A program made the position numbers and the translations under genes. A stretch of 64,000 nucleotides of DNA from assembly GCF_011075055.1 (NCBI RefSeq), contig NC_058147.1, forward strand, positions 11,842,001 to 11,906,000, read 5' to 3'. Each line of letters opens with the position of its first letter. Position 1 is the first letter of the stretch. Under the pieces are notes generated by a model. The model saw only the letters and a list, made by a program, of their open reading frames with translations, was not told where the DNA came from and made no database searches. The stretch is from Mangifera indica. Taxonomy: Eukaryota > Streptophyta > Magnoliopsida > Sapindales > Anacardiaceae. Below, piece by piece: positions 23,173 to 34,737 of the stretch.

Positions 23173-25118
23173 ATGTTTCTTAAAACTTCACTTGTTTCTT
23201 CAAAATCATCTTTCAATGTTAGATTTTCATCTTCATCTATTCTTTCTTCAGTTTCCCAAAATCAACACACCAAATCACCACCCAAACACATCTCCACTCT
23301 TAAGCACCATTCTCAACTTTATAATTTCCTTCGTGTAAACTGCAGGTCAGGTAACTTTTCTCTTGATGAAGCTTTTGATTCCTTCAATTATATGATTCAT
23401 ATGCACCCAACTCCTGCTATGTCTTCCTTCAGTATTTTGTTTTCTGCACTTGTTAAGAAAAAACATTTTGATCAACTTCTTGTGATGTACACGAGATTCA
23501 TTTCAGCTGGGTTGTTGCCGGATTTCATTATTTTGAATATTTTAATTGATTGCTTAAGCAAAATGGCACGCGATTCTGATGGTTTTGTTGTTCTTGGGAG
23601 TATTTTTAGGAGGGTTTTTACCCAAACGCTTTGACTTTTAACAATCTGATTAATGGTCTTTGTATGGCGGGCAAGATTAAGAAGGCCATTGAATTTTTTA
23701 GGAAAATGGTTTCGGTTGGTTGTAGACCGGATGTGGTTACAGTTGGGACTTTGATTACTGGGTTGTGTAGAACTGGTAATGTCACTGTTGCCCTTCAGTT
23801 GTTTGAAGAAATGAATAACGGGAATGGTGAATTTGGTGTCATTTGTAAGCCTAATATTGTTTGCTATACTACAATTATTGATGGTCTTTGCAAATATGGG
23901 TTAGTAGACAAGGCAAAGAAACTGTTTTCAGAAATGAAGACCAAGGGCATTAATCCAGACGTGATTACTTACACCACTCTAATTTATGGTTTGTGTAATA
24001 CATCTAATTGGGAGGAGGCTAAAACTTTGTTTATAGAGATGTTGGAGGAAGGTGTAAAACCTAATGTGGTGACATTTAGCGTGGTAATTGATAAGCTCTG
24101 TATCAATGGAAAGATGGACGAAGCCAATGGGTTGTTCCAACTAATGATTAATAGAGGTGTTTGTCCCAACACAATAACTTATAACACACTTTTGAGTGGT
24201 TTTTGCTTGGCAGGTCAAATTGATGATGCTAGAAGGCTATTTGATTCCATGGCAAGTATGGGGTGTAAGCCTGATGTTTTTAGCTACAATATTTTGATGA
24301 ATGGTTTATGCTTGACAAATAAAATTGATGATGCCAAGGAACTTTTAGCCTCAATGTTGAGTATGGGATGCACACCTGATGTAGTTAGCTACAATACTCT
24401 GATCAAATGGTATTGCAAGAGTCGAAAAATTGATGAAGCCTTGAATCTTTATGAGGAAATGACTTCAGAGGGAGTTAGGCCAGATGTTGTTGCTTATAAT
24501 ACCTTGCTATCTGGGCTTTTTATGAACGGTAATGTCAGACATGCAAAAAAGCTATTTGGTAAGATGCAACTTAGTAATTTGCCTCCCGATTTATTTACGT
24601 ATAGTATTCTTATTGATGGTTATTGCAAAAATGGTTGTGTTTTGGAGGCTGTTGAACTGTTCTATACTTTAATAAATCGAAACATTCAACCTGACATCAC
24701 AACTTTCAATTGTCTCATTAATGGGTTGTGCAAAACAGGGAGACTCAATATTGCTTGGGAAATGTTCAACAGATTACATAGTAATGGCTTTGTTCCAGAT
24801 GTTATTACATATAACATTATAATGCATGGATTTTGTAAGGAAGGAAAGTTAGAAATGGCAAGTAAATGTTTCTCAGATATGGAGCAAAATGGTGTTGCGC
24901 CAGATTTGGTCACTTTCAATACGCTTATGTCTGGTTTCTTGCAGAATAATGAGACTTTAAAAGTGGTGGAACTTCTTCACAAAATGAAAGAGAGAATTGT
25001 GAAACCAGATGCATCCATAGGTTCAACAATATTAGATTTACTGGGAAAGCATGAAGATTATCGTGAAGTCCTGAATTTGCTACCATCGTTTTCAACCCAA
25101 GAACCAACAGGATGTTGA
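23173..25118 (+). pseudogene. RFL-type P-class PPR gene, copy A (frameshifted)
   Basis: This is a near full-length copy of the gene intact at copies C and D: it spans 1946 bases where they span 1947. One G is missing from a four-G run at 23612-23614, so the frame from ATG 23173 ends at 23632-23634 after 153 codons. The rest is open from an internal ATG at 23631 (495 codons) and encodes about 13 tandem 35-residue PPR motifs ending in the same 'STQEPTGC' C-terminus. The N-terminus ([10 protein letters not shown], rich in Ser, Lys and Arg, few acidic residues) is a likely mitochondrial presequence, but it is separated from most repeats by the shift. The family binds organellar RNA and includes fertility restorers. 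Only the downstream ORF, without targeting signal, could be made intact; a sequencing error in the G run is the alternative. Confidence 0.88.
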
Positions 25119-25368
25119 TTGTTGAGTAAGTGCATTTTCCAGGGGAGTATAGCTTATCAAGAGAGCCCTGGCAAACGTTAAAGTTTCCGTGTAAAGGTGT
25201 GTGCCAACATTGTAGTGGTGATTGTATTTATGTGAATCCATTAATGAAGAAGTCATATAATTGAAGTTATAGATTTTGTCTTCATCTCTGTTGATTTGGC
25301 TTGACTACCAAGTTGCTGTATTAGTATACATCTTTGTTTCTGACAGTTGCCTATTTTTGTTTTCAAAG
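25119..25368 (+). other. conserved 3' region of PPR copy A
   Basis: It is nearly identical after all four PPR copies (34489-34737, 45612-45861, 63685-63933), so it is probably the 3' untranslated region followed by the end of a captured intron. The last bases, TTTTGTTTTCAAAG, look like a plant 3' splice site leading into the succinyl-CoA ligase fragment. Confidence 0.55.
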
Positions 25369-25715
25369 GAAAATACTGACGAAGATGCTCGTAAGGTTGT
25401 AGATGGTTTAGCACCTAAGGCCACTGATCAAAATGATGCTATTGAGAAATGGTATGAACATTAATGTCTCATCTGTGTGCTCTTAGTGCTACTTGTAATA
25501 TACATACATAAATATAGTCTCTACATTTTTTCGTTTTTACCAATCAATGTTAGTGGGAATCTTTATTTCTTTGGAGAGATGAATCCCCTTGATGAAGTCT
25601 CTAGTAAGAAGTTGGTGGTAGCTGATGCTAAGTTGAACTTGGATGATGATGCTGCCTTCCTGGTAGAAGGGAATCTCTCTTGTGATCCATCACTAGAGGG
25701 TCCTTGAGAGGTTTC
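25369..25715 (+). pseudogene. succinyl-CoA ligase beta-subunit fragment (P1)
   Basis: Two exon-like pieces match the mitochondrial ATP-grasp beta subunit of succinyl-CoA ligase, a TCA-cycle enzyme. The first (25369-25451) encodes 'TDEDARKVVDGLAPKATDQN' and ends at ATG|GTATG, a plausible 5' splice site. The second (about 25570-25715) encodes 'MNPLDEV' and 'KLVVADAKLNLDDDAAF', then continues in eroded form as 'CDPSLEGP' and a stop where the family has a conserved acidic 'RDPTQEDP'-like stretch. Intron-like sequence remains between them, so the piece came from genomic DNA, not a spliced mRNA. N- and C-terminal exons are missing. A homologous fragment follows PPR copies B and C. Confidence 0.8.
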
Positions 25716-26640
25716 GATACATTTACTTCTCGATTTATTGTTTACGTGGAATAATTATTCTTAATAGTAACTGCCAAACAAGTACACGAAGATTCAAGTC
25801 TGGTTAGTGATTAAGAGAGTTGTGGTGCTTTTTGAATATTCTATATGGCAACAAAATTCTTCTGATTAATTTGGCGATTTTCTTCTGCATCCTTTGATTT
25901 CTTTGCTCTTTTTGGTACCTAAGTTCAGTTATCTCAAAAATGGGCTTTTAAAGTTTGCTAGCAGAATGGAGTTTCAAATTGCGAGTGGAAGACTACTGCT
26001 ATCACACAACACAAATTAGCCTTCTGCTTTAATTCATGCACTGAAAATAGGGCTTGTCTTTGAGGCTTGTGTCAAAATTAGAGTCTCTTCTCAGCATCAT
26101 CAACAATTAGATTATAAATGTACATGAGGAACTATTAATTATGGTGTCAACAACACTAGTGTGCAACAAATTATAAAGTAGTTACTAACTTTTCCCACCA
26201 AACACCAAAAAGAAAAATAAAAAAGAAATTATAAAGTTCACATTTACAAAATAATAAAAATGACTTCAATTATACATATATCCACCAATAGAAAAAGTTG
26301 CATTTCACACTAATTATGTTAATGGCAATCATACAAATCCCTTAAGTGTGGTGGAGCACTAACTGGAGCACCATCAGAATCTCGACAAAGTATACTAGCA
26401 TAAATCAGAATATATCCACTTGAATAACATGATACTCCCTAACCCTGAAACGCAATAAAAAATAAAGCGAAAGAAGAGAACAACAGAACGTTATTAAAAT
26501 GTATATAACACCTAAAAGTAACATAATCCAAATAAACTTATCAAAAAAACATATTCAATTAAATTAATTTTTGTCCCTATGATTCCAATAGTTCTAAACT
26601 ACTTCTAATTCATCCAAGTTGGACATTGGAGCTCGTAACA
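25716..26640 (+). repeat. period tail (P1)
   Basis: It is homologous to 35081-36340 and 46065-46920, sharing 'tttgctagcagaatgg' and 'gcgagtggaagactactgct'. The same phrase ends the window at 63952-64000. No protein was found. Part may be a further intron of the captured ligase gene. Confidence 0.55.
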
Positions 26641-27362
26641 TCACTAGTAGCGTATGTTTTTTTGTTTCTCGGCTCTACTTTTCTCAAATAGAAAAGCTGC
26701 ATCTTATTATGTTAACTCTAATGAACTAAACCAGAACCACCCTTAGTTTCCATTGTCAGTGAACCATAAGGCATCCACCTTTTTTTTTTTTGGTTTTTTC
26801 TTTCTCAGTTAAGTGAAGTTTGACAATGGATACCACAGTACATTCATAACCATTTATTCCAATACTTTTCTTCTTCGATTTATTTCAAGAGCACAACCAT
26901 TTAATTATTAAGTTGATACCATTACATTAACAACTCGATTTATTTCAGTAGAACAACCATTTAATCATTAAGTTTTATTCATAAAGCTTGTAAACTTGCT
27001 TCGAATCTAACTCTAATTGAAAATATAGGGTATATAATGTGTTATGTGTGGGGGCCTATAGATATTTTACATTATGTATTGCATAGGGGTATAGATATTT
27101 TATGTTGGGGGGTAATTAATAGTTTTCATATACATGTCAAAACACACAATATGTGAGAAATCTCAGGTGGAATGAAGTTTTTTACCGATTTATTTTTTTA
27201 TTTTGAAATAATTCATTTATTAAATTATGCAATCAGGGTTGATTAAAATTTAAATTTGGTAATTTAACTATAACAATGGAGACATATAGCTATGAAAATT
27301 AGTTACATAAAGAAAAGCAATAGCAACCCATTGGAGAAATGTTGAGGCTTAACAGTAACAAC
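26641..27362. other. P1-specific AT-rich DNA, nothing recognised
   Basis: This stretch is absent from the other periods. 'gaacaaccatttaat' occurs twice near 26892 and 26951, and 'ggggtatagatatttta'-like phrases near 27050-27110. The right end is the hAT TSD. Confidence 0.4.
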
Positions 27363-27608
27363 TAGGGCTGGATTCGAGCCGAGCTCGGGCTCGGCTCGGT
27401 TTATTTATGGCCGGCTTGAGTTCGGCTCGTTTTTGGTTTGGCTCGTTTTTCATATCAAAACGACATCGTTTTGTATATATATATGAATCAAAACGACGTC
27501 GTTTTGTATAAAAAATTTAAAAAAAAATCTACCGAGCCAACCCGATTCAGCTCGAGCTCGATCGAGCCGAGCAAAGCCCGGCTCGTTTCGGGCTCGAGTC
27601 CAGCCCTA
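27363..27608. mobile_element. hAT-type MITE
   Basis: The 246-bp element has termini TAGGGCTGGA and TCCAGCCCTA and GC-rich subterminal arms made of 'gctcg/cgagc' units. GTAACAAC is duplicated exactly at 27355-27362 and 27609-27616; an 8-bp TSD with TAGGG termini indicates the hAT superfamily. The centre holds two short palindromes around AAAACGACGTCGTTTT (27488-27503) and a diverged copy at 27459-27474. Confidence 0.88.
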
Positions 27609-27737
27609 GTAACAACGACACCTAATTTGTGTTGTGTTTTTGAGAGAAAGAGCCAGACACTGAGGTTATAGTTGGTTTTTAGACTATGTTACTTTTTTAT
27701 GTTTTAATTTATTTTTCAAGTATCAGAAACAAAGTTC

Positions 27738-27802
27738 ATTACACCTTGGGTGGAACATAGTCATTTGGCCATTACACCTTGGGTGGAACATGGTCATTTG
27801 GC
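27738..27802. repeat. two-copy tandem repeat, remnant of a MITE end
   Basis: A unit of about 33 bp containing 'ttacaccttgggtggaaca' and 'gtcatttggcc' occurs twice. It resembles the right terminus of the GGCC-type Mutator MITEs in this window. Confidence 0.7.
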
Positions 27803-28156
27803 CTTTTTAACTTGACGTGGAACCCATCACTCAACAGGTACAGGCATGCCGCTATGAATAGTGAAGATTTGGTGGAGCTTTATACATAGAATTATGAAAG
27901 GCTGCTAGCCATAACATCATAATTCCCTAAAATATTAAACTACTACAGCAGAAACAAATAAGGATATGTCCAATCTAAGAGCCAAACATTCGTTTATACT
28001 AAAAGACAAAGGAAACAAATCCATCAAAGGGTAACCAAATTAAAGTTGCTGCATTATGAAAGAAAAAACCACAATCCCAACTTTCCTCTGATTACAACAA
28101 GCCCTAAAAACTGAAACAACTACATGCATGGGCATGGCTCTCATTCTAAATTCTTA
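27803..28156. other. probable 3' flank of the GDSL gene remnant
   Basis: No gene is seen. By position and orientation it could be the 3' untranslated region of the minus-strand GDSL exon that follows. Confidence 0.35.
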
Positions 28157-28410
28157 TTAATTGGGTCCAATGTCAAGATTGGCAAGTTGCTGTATGTTCA
28201 TGGGATAAACGATGCTTAAGTCGCCCGAGAAGGCCTTCTTTCCAAATAAAATGTTGACAGCTTCTGTTGGATGAAATGCATCCCTTGGATGAAATGCATC
28301 CCAAAACACATACTGATCTCTGTTTGGACATGGTGTTTGGAATGGAAGACACGTAATTTGTCCTCTGTTTCGCCCGATTTCGCAACATCCTCGATCTATA
28401 ACACTGAACC
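28157..28410 (-). pseudogene. GDSL esterase/lipase, last exon only
   Basis: The minus-strand frame encodes the C-terminal block of plant GDSL lipases: 'CCEIGRNRGQITCLPF', 'CPNRDQYVFWDAFHP', then 'TEAVNILFG' and a stop. The Asp and His of 'DAFHP' are the catalytic pair of block V in this family. An 18-base in-frame duplication (28267-28302) writes 'DAFHP' twice. A splice acceptor, CACATAG, lies just upstream on the minus strand (28411-28417). The exons with the GDS serine and the oxyanion residues are missing: about 30 bases further up the sequence changes to an M1 MITE fragment. The gene was therefore cut by the rearrangement that created the P1/P2 junction. Confidence 0.8.
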
Positions 28411-28449
28411 CTATGTGCATAAAACAGTTCAAAGAAAACGATATTTTTC

Positions 28450-28718
28450 TTTTGGGAGAAGAGAAAAAAGCCTTAGAGAAAAATTGTCATTTTTCAAACT
28501 TTGGGTAGAGGGAAATTGCAAGTTTTTAAAACTTGAGGGAGGAAAATATGATAAAACTTTAATTTTTTTAAGTTATTAGTAAATGACAATTTTACCCCTA
28601 ACTTTAACTGAGATTTTTAATAGAAATTATTTCATTGGTGGGTATTTGGGTTTTTGAAAGTTTGAGGGTATAACTTAGGGATTTCACTATACCTTGGGTA
28701 GGAATATGTCTTTTGGCC
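28450..28718. mobile_element. M1 MITE right-hand fragment at P1/P2 junction
   Basis: It aligns with 11540-11807 and ends with the same TGTCTTTTGGCC terminus and TTTTAATTA (28719-28727). The left arm is absent. Confidence 0.85.
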
Positions 28719-28727
28719 TTTTAATTA

Positions 28728-29069
28728 ATATCCCCTTCAAAATTGTAGGTGTTCTTTATAATGAATAAAAATCAAAACTATATTTACTCTAAGTTGAAAT
28801 TTAGGCAATGCTTTAATTATCTTATCTATGTGGTTGAAATTTTGAGCAAAGTATGATTCTTTGTTAACAAGCTTGCTTACCAATTAGCGTTAAATATTTC
28901 GGAATCAATATACTTTTTTTTTAATTTTCTTCCTCTCAATTATTTTTTAATTTTATACATTGAAAATTTACTAGAAGTTTGCGTGATTACATTACATTAA
29001 ATTAAATTAAATTAGATGATTGTTTGTTTTATTTCCCTTAGAAAACCTAGAAAAGAAAATATTATTTAT
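28728..29069 (+). repeat. repeat block e (P2, first copy)
   Basis: Very close to 11833-12153. It ends with TTTAT (29065-29069), the TSD of the TRIM insertion. Confidence 0.75.
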
Positions 29070-29379
29070 TGTTAGAATATATTTTAAATATATTATTTTG
29101 GTTAGAATATATTTGAATAGATTTCGAATATATTATTTTATATATTAGAATATATCCTAAATATATTATTATTTCCTAGGTTAATAGATATTCTAAATAT
29201 ATGTTTTCCATTTTTATATTATTGTATATTAATTATATTGATTTGTATTTCTTTATATTGAATTTATGATAGGTATAAATTTATGTATTATTCAAATAGT
29301 TTAATATACAAAAAATACAATTTATCTATTATTTAAACATTTTAATATACTAAATATATAATTTATTCATATTTTAACA
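29070..29379 (+). mobile_element. TRIM solo LTR (P2)
   Basis: One LTR remains, starting TGTTAGAATATA and ending TTTTAACA, flanked by TTTAT on both sides (29065-29069, 29380-29384). The internal region is gone. Near the end a 5'-LTR-like segment is joined to a 3'-LTR-like segment with about 40 bases duplicated, so the deletion came from slightly misaligned exchange between the two LTRs. Confidence 0.85.
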
Positions 29380-29384
29380 TTTAT

Positions 29385-29884
29385 AATAAATTAAATTAGA
29401 TAATTTTGGCTTGTTTCTTCTTGTAGGTTGTAGTTTAAATTTGTTTAAGGATGTATTACTAATAACATTTTCAACAATTTATTCTTCTATATATTTTTAA
29501 AAATTTTTGAATTTTAACTATGTTTAGTATCAATACTATTTCAAGTTCAATGTATGAAGATTTAAAATACACATTATAGTTTTAGTAATTAAACATGAGT
29601 AATAATATATATACAAACAAATTTTACTTACTTATTCGTATAATCGAATATAACAATATGTAATTAGATAATTTTAAAATAAAATAAACAATCACATTAT
29701 TCAATTTCAAATTATTATATCAGTTTATAAAAATAAGTTGATAATATTTGTTTGCACACACAACTTTATTTATTAAATATACTGCTATTTGTAAATATGC
29801 AAAGTGAAGTGTTTTGTTAATGTATGTGATGAGAAAATTTTAATTCTTGATCAGCAGTGACATAGTTTTTGAAATAAATGGGGA
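29385..29884 (+). repeat. repeat block X (P2), unoccupied copia site
   Basis: The sequence 'gtatcaatactatttcaag' at 29528-29546 is the uninterrupted target into which the P1 copia element inserted. No PPR gene follows. Confidence 0.7.
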
Positions 29885-31644
29885 AGAAGAATAAAGCAAA
29901 GTGGACATGCATGTACATAAAAGCAAGAATCAAAGCATGAAAAGAAACATATATGAGAAGGTTAGAAGATTACCTACTCCTTTGCTTTAATCTTGATGTA
30001 CGATGATGGAAGGAGTCTCTCACTTTAAAGAATCTCAAAAAAGTTGCACTTCCAAGCCAAAAAACACCCAAACCCGTGGGGTAGAGAGAAGAGAAAGGAA
30101 TGTTGTTTTTGTGACAGAAAGTTTGTTTCAAATGAGCTTAGTTCATTTAAGATAAACTAATGAGCCATTTTTATGTTGGTGGCTAATTAACAATTATGAA
30201 ATTATTAATTGGTTTCTTTAAATTTTTAATTTAAACTACGATCATATTTGTATATCAATTATATATCTTAGTTACCCTAATTCCACTTCACAAATATTTT
30301 AACTTTCAAAATGTTACTTTTGTACCCATATAACATTTTATCTAATACTAATTTTAATTATTCTTCAGAAAGTGTTAGCCAACCCTAGATAATTTACTCC
30401 TTACTCTCAAAAGTTTGGTTTATTGATGTGACATTTTAAGTTCACCATGACATAGTCCTAAGTCTTTTTTCGGACAATCCAAAAATGCATTTGAAAACTC
30501 AATGATTATGGTAAACATCTAGCATTGTGTCATAACCCCTAAACCAAGATGAAGAAACACTCCATTGAACTTAATATCTCCAATCGTACATTTCGTGTAG
30601 ATAAGATCTTTCTATCATCTAATCCTGATCGATTTTAGGCTCATGGTTAATCAAAACCCTAATTTTAATTTTATACAGATCGTCAATTGATATATTCAAA
30701 ACACTTGATCACGAACATCCTTCATATAACTTACATTATACTTTGTCTAGAGATTTCAATTTCAAATATTTATTGACATTTGTTTCAGAACTCAAATCTA
30801 GATCGAATCAGTGGATATCCTAAACTTAACATTTTCTTAGTCAACAGATTATGTCTTAATCATCATTCATCTCCACATACAAACAATGTATGACCAAAAT
30901 GGTCATTTTTCTTGAAACTATTAGTTAAAGTATTCATGAGAATGAGCTTACCTTTCATATTAGAAAGCAAGTTACCAACCTTATTTTGAATCATATTAAC
31001 AACAACCTAATATAGGTATTCCAATGTTTAGATATGTCAGATTGGAACTCAATCTTTTGAGTTGCATATTTTAGTGGGCCTACGATTTTGAACCAAGTTG
31101 AAGTGAAGTTGGGTCTTAAACCTTAGAAAGCTACATGTGACTATAGAGTGTGCTCACTAAGTATAGTAACATGTCAAGTATGATTCTAAAGTTTGTCTTG
31201 GATGAATCAAGGAAAGAATTTACTAGAATTGAGTTAAAGACAACAAAAGAAAGGTTGGAATGGGGAATGCTTTTCGAGATTGGTGTTGGCAGTATTGAGA
31301 AAATGGTCTCTCATAGTTTAAGGTGGATGTGATATGAGCTAGTTTGAGTTTAGATTGTTGTTCTACCCAAGATTGATATCTGACTAGTGTAGTAACACTT
31401 AATCTCACTATGTCAATGCTTCTTCTTCTTCAATGGTTTTTTATATTCTTCTTCTTCGGTATTGATTCTTTTTTCTTCTTTGAAGATTTCTCTTTTCATT
31501 TTTTTCTTTTTGGCATCACTTAATCATGAGTTGACCACTATAGATGCAAGTTGAGCACAAGTCATCCACCCTTCTCCATAGTGTTTACATTGCTTGTGCC
31601 TCCATATACTTGATATACTTTGCATTATTTTCTTTTTTATTTTA
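29885..31644. repeat. repeat blocks G and d (P2)
   Basis: Colinear with 18760-20510 with scattered substitutions. Short open frames are not conserved between periods. Confidence 0.7.
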
Positions 31645-32326
31645 GGCCAAAGGACTTATTCACACACCCCCCCTCCCCCCGCCCAAAGTATATTGATTAA
31701 CTTTGAAAATCTCATTTGCCCACTTATGGGCGATTAAAATTAACTGTGTCCGTTAGTCATATCATTCCCCCCCCCCCCCCCCCTTAAACCTTAAAAACTA
31801 ACATTACCCCCAACCCAAGTTTTCAAAAACAATATTTCCCCCCCTAGGATTTGCAAACTTTCAGATCTAATTTTTTCGACAATGACCGGTGATCTCCAAG
31901 CACCTCCTCTTCCTCTTCGGTGCCTCCTCCTTCTGGTCATGCATCTTCCGACGTCGTGTGGCATTGTCTTCTTCAACGACGACGGTGCCACACAGTGTCA
32001 AAAGATGCACGGTCGGAAGGAGAAGGCGTCAAAGAGAAAGAGCAGATGTTTGGTCATCATCAAAAAAATTAGATCTAAAAATTTGGAAATACTATGGGGG
32101 AAATGTTGTTTTTGAAAACTTGGATTGGGGGACAATGTTAGTTTTTAGGTTTGGGGGGAAAATAAAATAAAATTTAAGTTTATTTTTTATATTTCAGATA
32201 AAGTGACGATTTTATGTTTGAAACCCTTGAATTTAACCATCCATAGGTGGGTAAATGAGATTTTCAAAATTAACGAAAGGAAACTTGAGAAATCAGTATA
32301 CTTTGGTGGGAAAAAGTCCTTTGGCC
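31645..32326. mobile_element. fold-back MITE M2 (P2)
   Basis: It occupies the same site as the P1 copy with the same TSD TTTATTTTA (31636-31644, 32327-32335). It is about 30 bp shorter, mostly through the poly-C runs. The shared site shows that it was inherited through duplication. Confidence 0.9.
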
Positions 32327-32335
32327 TTTATTTTA

Positions 32336-32757
32336 ATTTTTTAAATAGTATGATTTGTTTGTGTCCTTTAATTAAAGGAAAAAGTGCTCAAGCGTGTTTA
32401 AGAGGGAAAAGAAAAAAGTATGACTTGTAAATTGTAGGTGTTTTTTACAATGAATAAAAATCAAAATTATATTTGCTCAAAGATGAAATTCTTGCAATGC
32501 TTTAATTTTCTTATCTATGTGGCAGAAAATTTAAGAAAAGTATGATTATTTGTTAACAATTGTGCTTACCAATTACCATTAAATATTTGAGAATCGATAA
32601 TTTGTTTTTTTAAATTTTCTTTCTCTCTATTATTTATATTTATACATTGAAAATTTATTAGAAGTTTGCATGATTACATTAAGGGTTGTTTCACTTTGTT
32701 TGTTATGTTTCCCTTAAGAACCGAGAGAAAATAAAATTTTATTCATAATAAATTAAA
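32336..32757 (+). repeat. repeat block e (P2, second copy)
   Basis: Colinear with 21232-21653. Confidence 0.7.
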
Positions 32758-33505
32758 GGCCAAAAAAACTTATTCTTATCTAGGGTTTAGTCCATCTTCA
32801 AACTCCTACATGTAATGTTTTAAAAACTCAAAAACTCACTCATCATTCAACTTCTATTAAGATTCTCTAATAGAGTATGTAATTTAGTCAATAATACATA
32901 AGTTTATATCATTTTTCTTATTAGTTTATAAAACTAATAATTTCTCCCTAAGATTAAGTTTTAAAACATTATACTCTGCCCCCTACAGTTAATAATTTTT
33001 GGCAACCTTCCATCTCTGTCTGGCTACCTTCTCTTTTCGTGATTGACCAATCCATCTTCGACTATCTTCTCTTCGTTGTCTTCATCATCTCTGGATCATC
33101 ATTGTCACCAAATGGAGAAGGAAAGTCTAGCCATCCTTCATCCAGACAAAGATAAAAATGAATCATCTTTGTCTTTTTCTAAACAACAACAAATCATCCA
33201 GGCGAAAGGGATTCATCTTTGTCTATATGACAAATCCTTTGTCATCGGATGAAGCCTTCATCGGAGAGAGAGCCTTTGTCGCCGAAGGGAGAAAGAAAGG
33301 TGTTATCATCCATCATTGATAGTAGAAAAAAAAGATGACTCAACCAATGTCAGTTGTTAAAGAATATCAGGAAGATTTTGAAACCCTAGGAGAAAAATAT
33401 AACTTTTCAAAACTTAATATTAAAAGGAATTGTTAGTTTTCCAAACCAAAGAAAGAAATGATATAAACTTTTATATTTTTTTATATTATCAACTAAATGA
33501 CATTT
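32758..33505. mobile_element. MITE M3, right end truncated (P2)
   Basis: It starts GGCCAAAAAAACTTATTC at the same position as the P1 copy and follows it to about 33505. The right terminus and most of block X are deleted. Confidence 0.8.
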
Positions 33506-33713
33506 TTAAGGGAAATAAAACAAACAATCATCTAATTTATATGATTGAATAATTTTAAAATAAAATAAATTATTCAATTATTCAAGAAATGTTTGACAGT
33601 AAAATCTGAAGTAAAATGTCTTATAGATGTAGTTCATGCTTTGATAAACCCGAATCGATCAGATTTGTTTCAAAAAAAGATTTAGGGTTTTTTTTTTCAA
33701 ATGTCCTCTGAAA
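33506..33713 (+). promoter_or_regulatory. shortened upstream region of PPR copy B
   Basis: Only the last 130 or so bases before the ATG match copies A, C and D. The candidate TATATAT box of the other copies is missing, deleted together with most of block X. Confidence 0.5.
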
Positions 33714-34488
33714 ATGTTTCTTAAAACTTCACTTGTTTCTTCAAAATCATCTTTCAATGTTAGATTTTCATCTTCAGCTATTCTTTCTTCAGTTTCCCAA
33801 AATCAACACACCAAATCACCACCCAAACACACTTTAGCGTGGTAATTGATAAGCTTTGTATCAATGGAAAGATGGACGAAGCCAATGGGTTGTTCCAAGT
33901 AATGTCAGACATGCAAAAAATCTATTTGGTAAGATGCAACTTAGTAATTTGCCTCCCGATTTATTTACGTATAATATTCTTATTGATGGTTATTGCAAAA
34001 ATGGTTGTGTTTTGGAGGCTGTTGAACTGTTCCATACTTTAATAAATCGAAACATTCAACCTGACATCACAACTTTCAATTGTCTCATTAATGGGTTGTG
34101 CAAAACAGGGAGACTCAATATTGCTTGGGAAATGTTCAACAGATTACATAGTAATGGCTTTGTTCCAGATGTTATTACATATACCATTATAATGCATGGA
34201 TTTTGTAAGGAAGGAAAGTTAGAAATAGCAAGTAAATGTTTCTCAGATATGGAGCAAAATGGTGTTGCGCCAGACTTGCTCACTTTCAATACGCTTATGT
34301 CTGGTTTCTTGCAGAATAATGAGACTTTAAAAGTGGTGGAACTTCTTCACAAAATGAAAGAGAGAAATGTGAAACCAGATGCATCCATAGGTTCGATAAT
34401 ATTAGATTTACTGGGAAAGCATGAAGATTATCGTGAAGTCCTGAATTTGCTACCATCCTTTTCAACCCAAGAACCAACAGGATGTTGA
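33714..34488 (+). pseudogene. RFL-type PPR gene, copy B (two internal deletions)
   Basis: The first 39 codons match the mitochondrial presequence of copies A, C and D. The sequence then jumps about 770 bases ahead (junction near 33831), after which the frame hits a stop at 33843-33845. A second jump of about 390 bases lies at about 33898-33902. The downstream frame, open from an out-of-frame ATG at 33856 to 34488 (210 codons), encodes roughly the last five PPR motifs and the usual 'STQEPTGC' end. It lacks a targeting signal. No full product is possible, and the upstream region has also lost the candidate TATA box. Confidence 0.92.
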
Positions 34489-34737
34489 TTGTTGAGTAAG
34501 TGCATTTTCCAGGGGAGTATAGCTTATCAAGAGAGCCCTGGCAAACGTTAAAGTTTCCGTGTAAAGGTGTGTGCCAACATTGTAGTGGTGATTGTATTTA
34601 TGTGAATCCATTAATGAAGAACTCATATAATTGAAGTTATAGATTTTGTCTTCATCTCTGTTGTTTTGGCTTGACTACCAAGTTGCTATATTAGTATACA
34701 TCTTTGTTTCTGACTGTTGCCTATTTTGTTTTCAAAG
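34489..34737 (+). other. conserved 3' region of PPR copy B
   Basis: Nearly identical to 25119-25368, with the same splice-acceptor-like end. Confidence 0.5.

Noticed and set aside
31882..32170. Overlapping frames of 77 and 93 codons, similar to frames at 20783-21024
   Set aside because: They repeat because both are M2 hairpin arms; the frames contain stops or differ between copies and match no protein.
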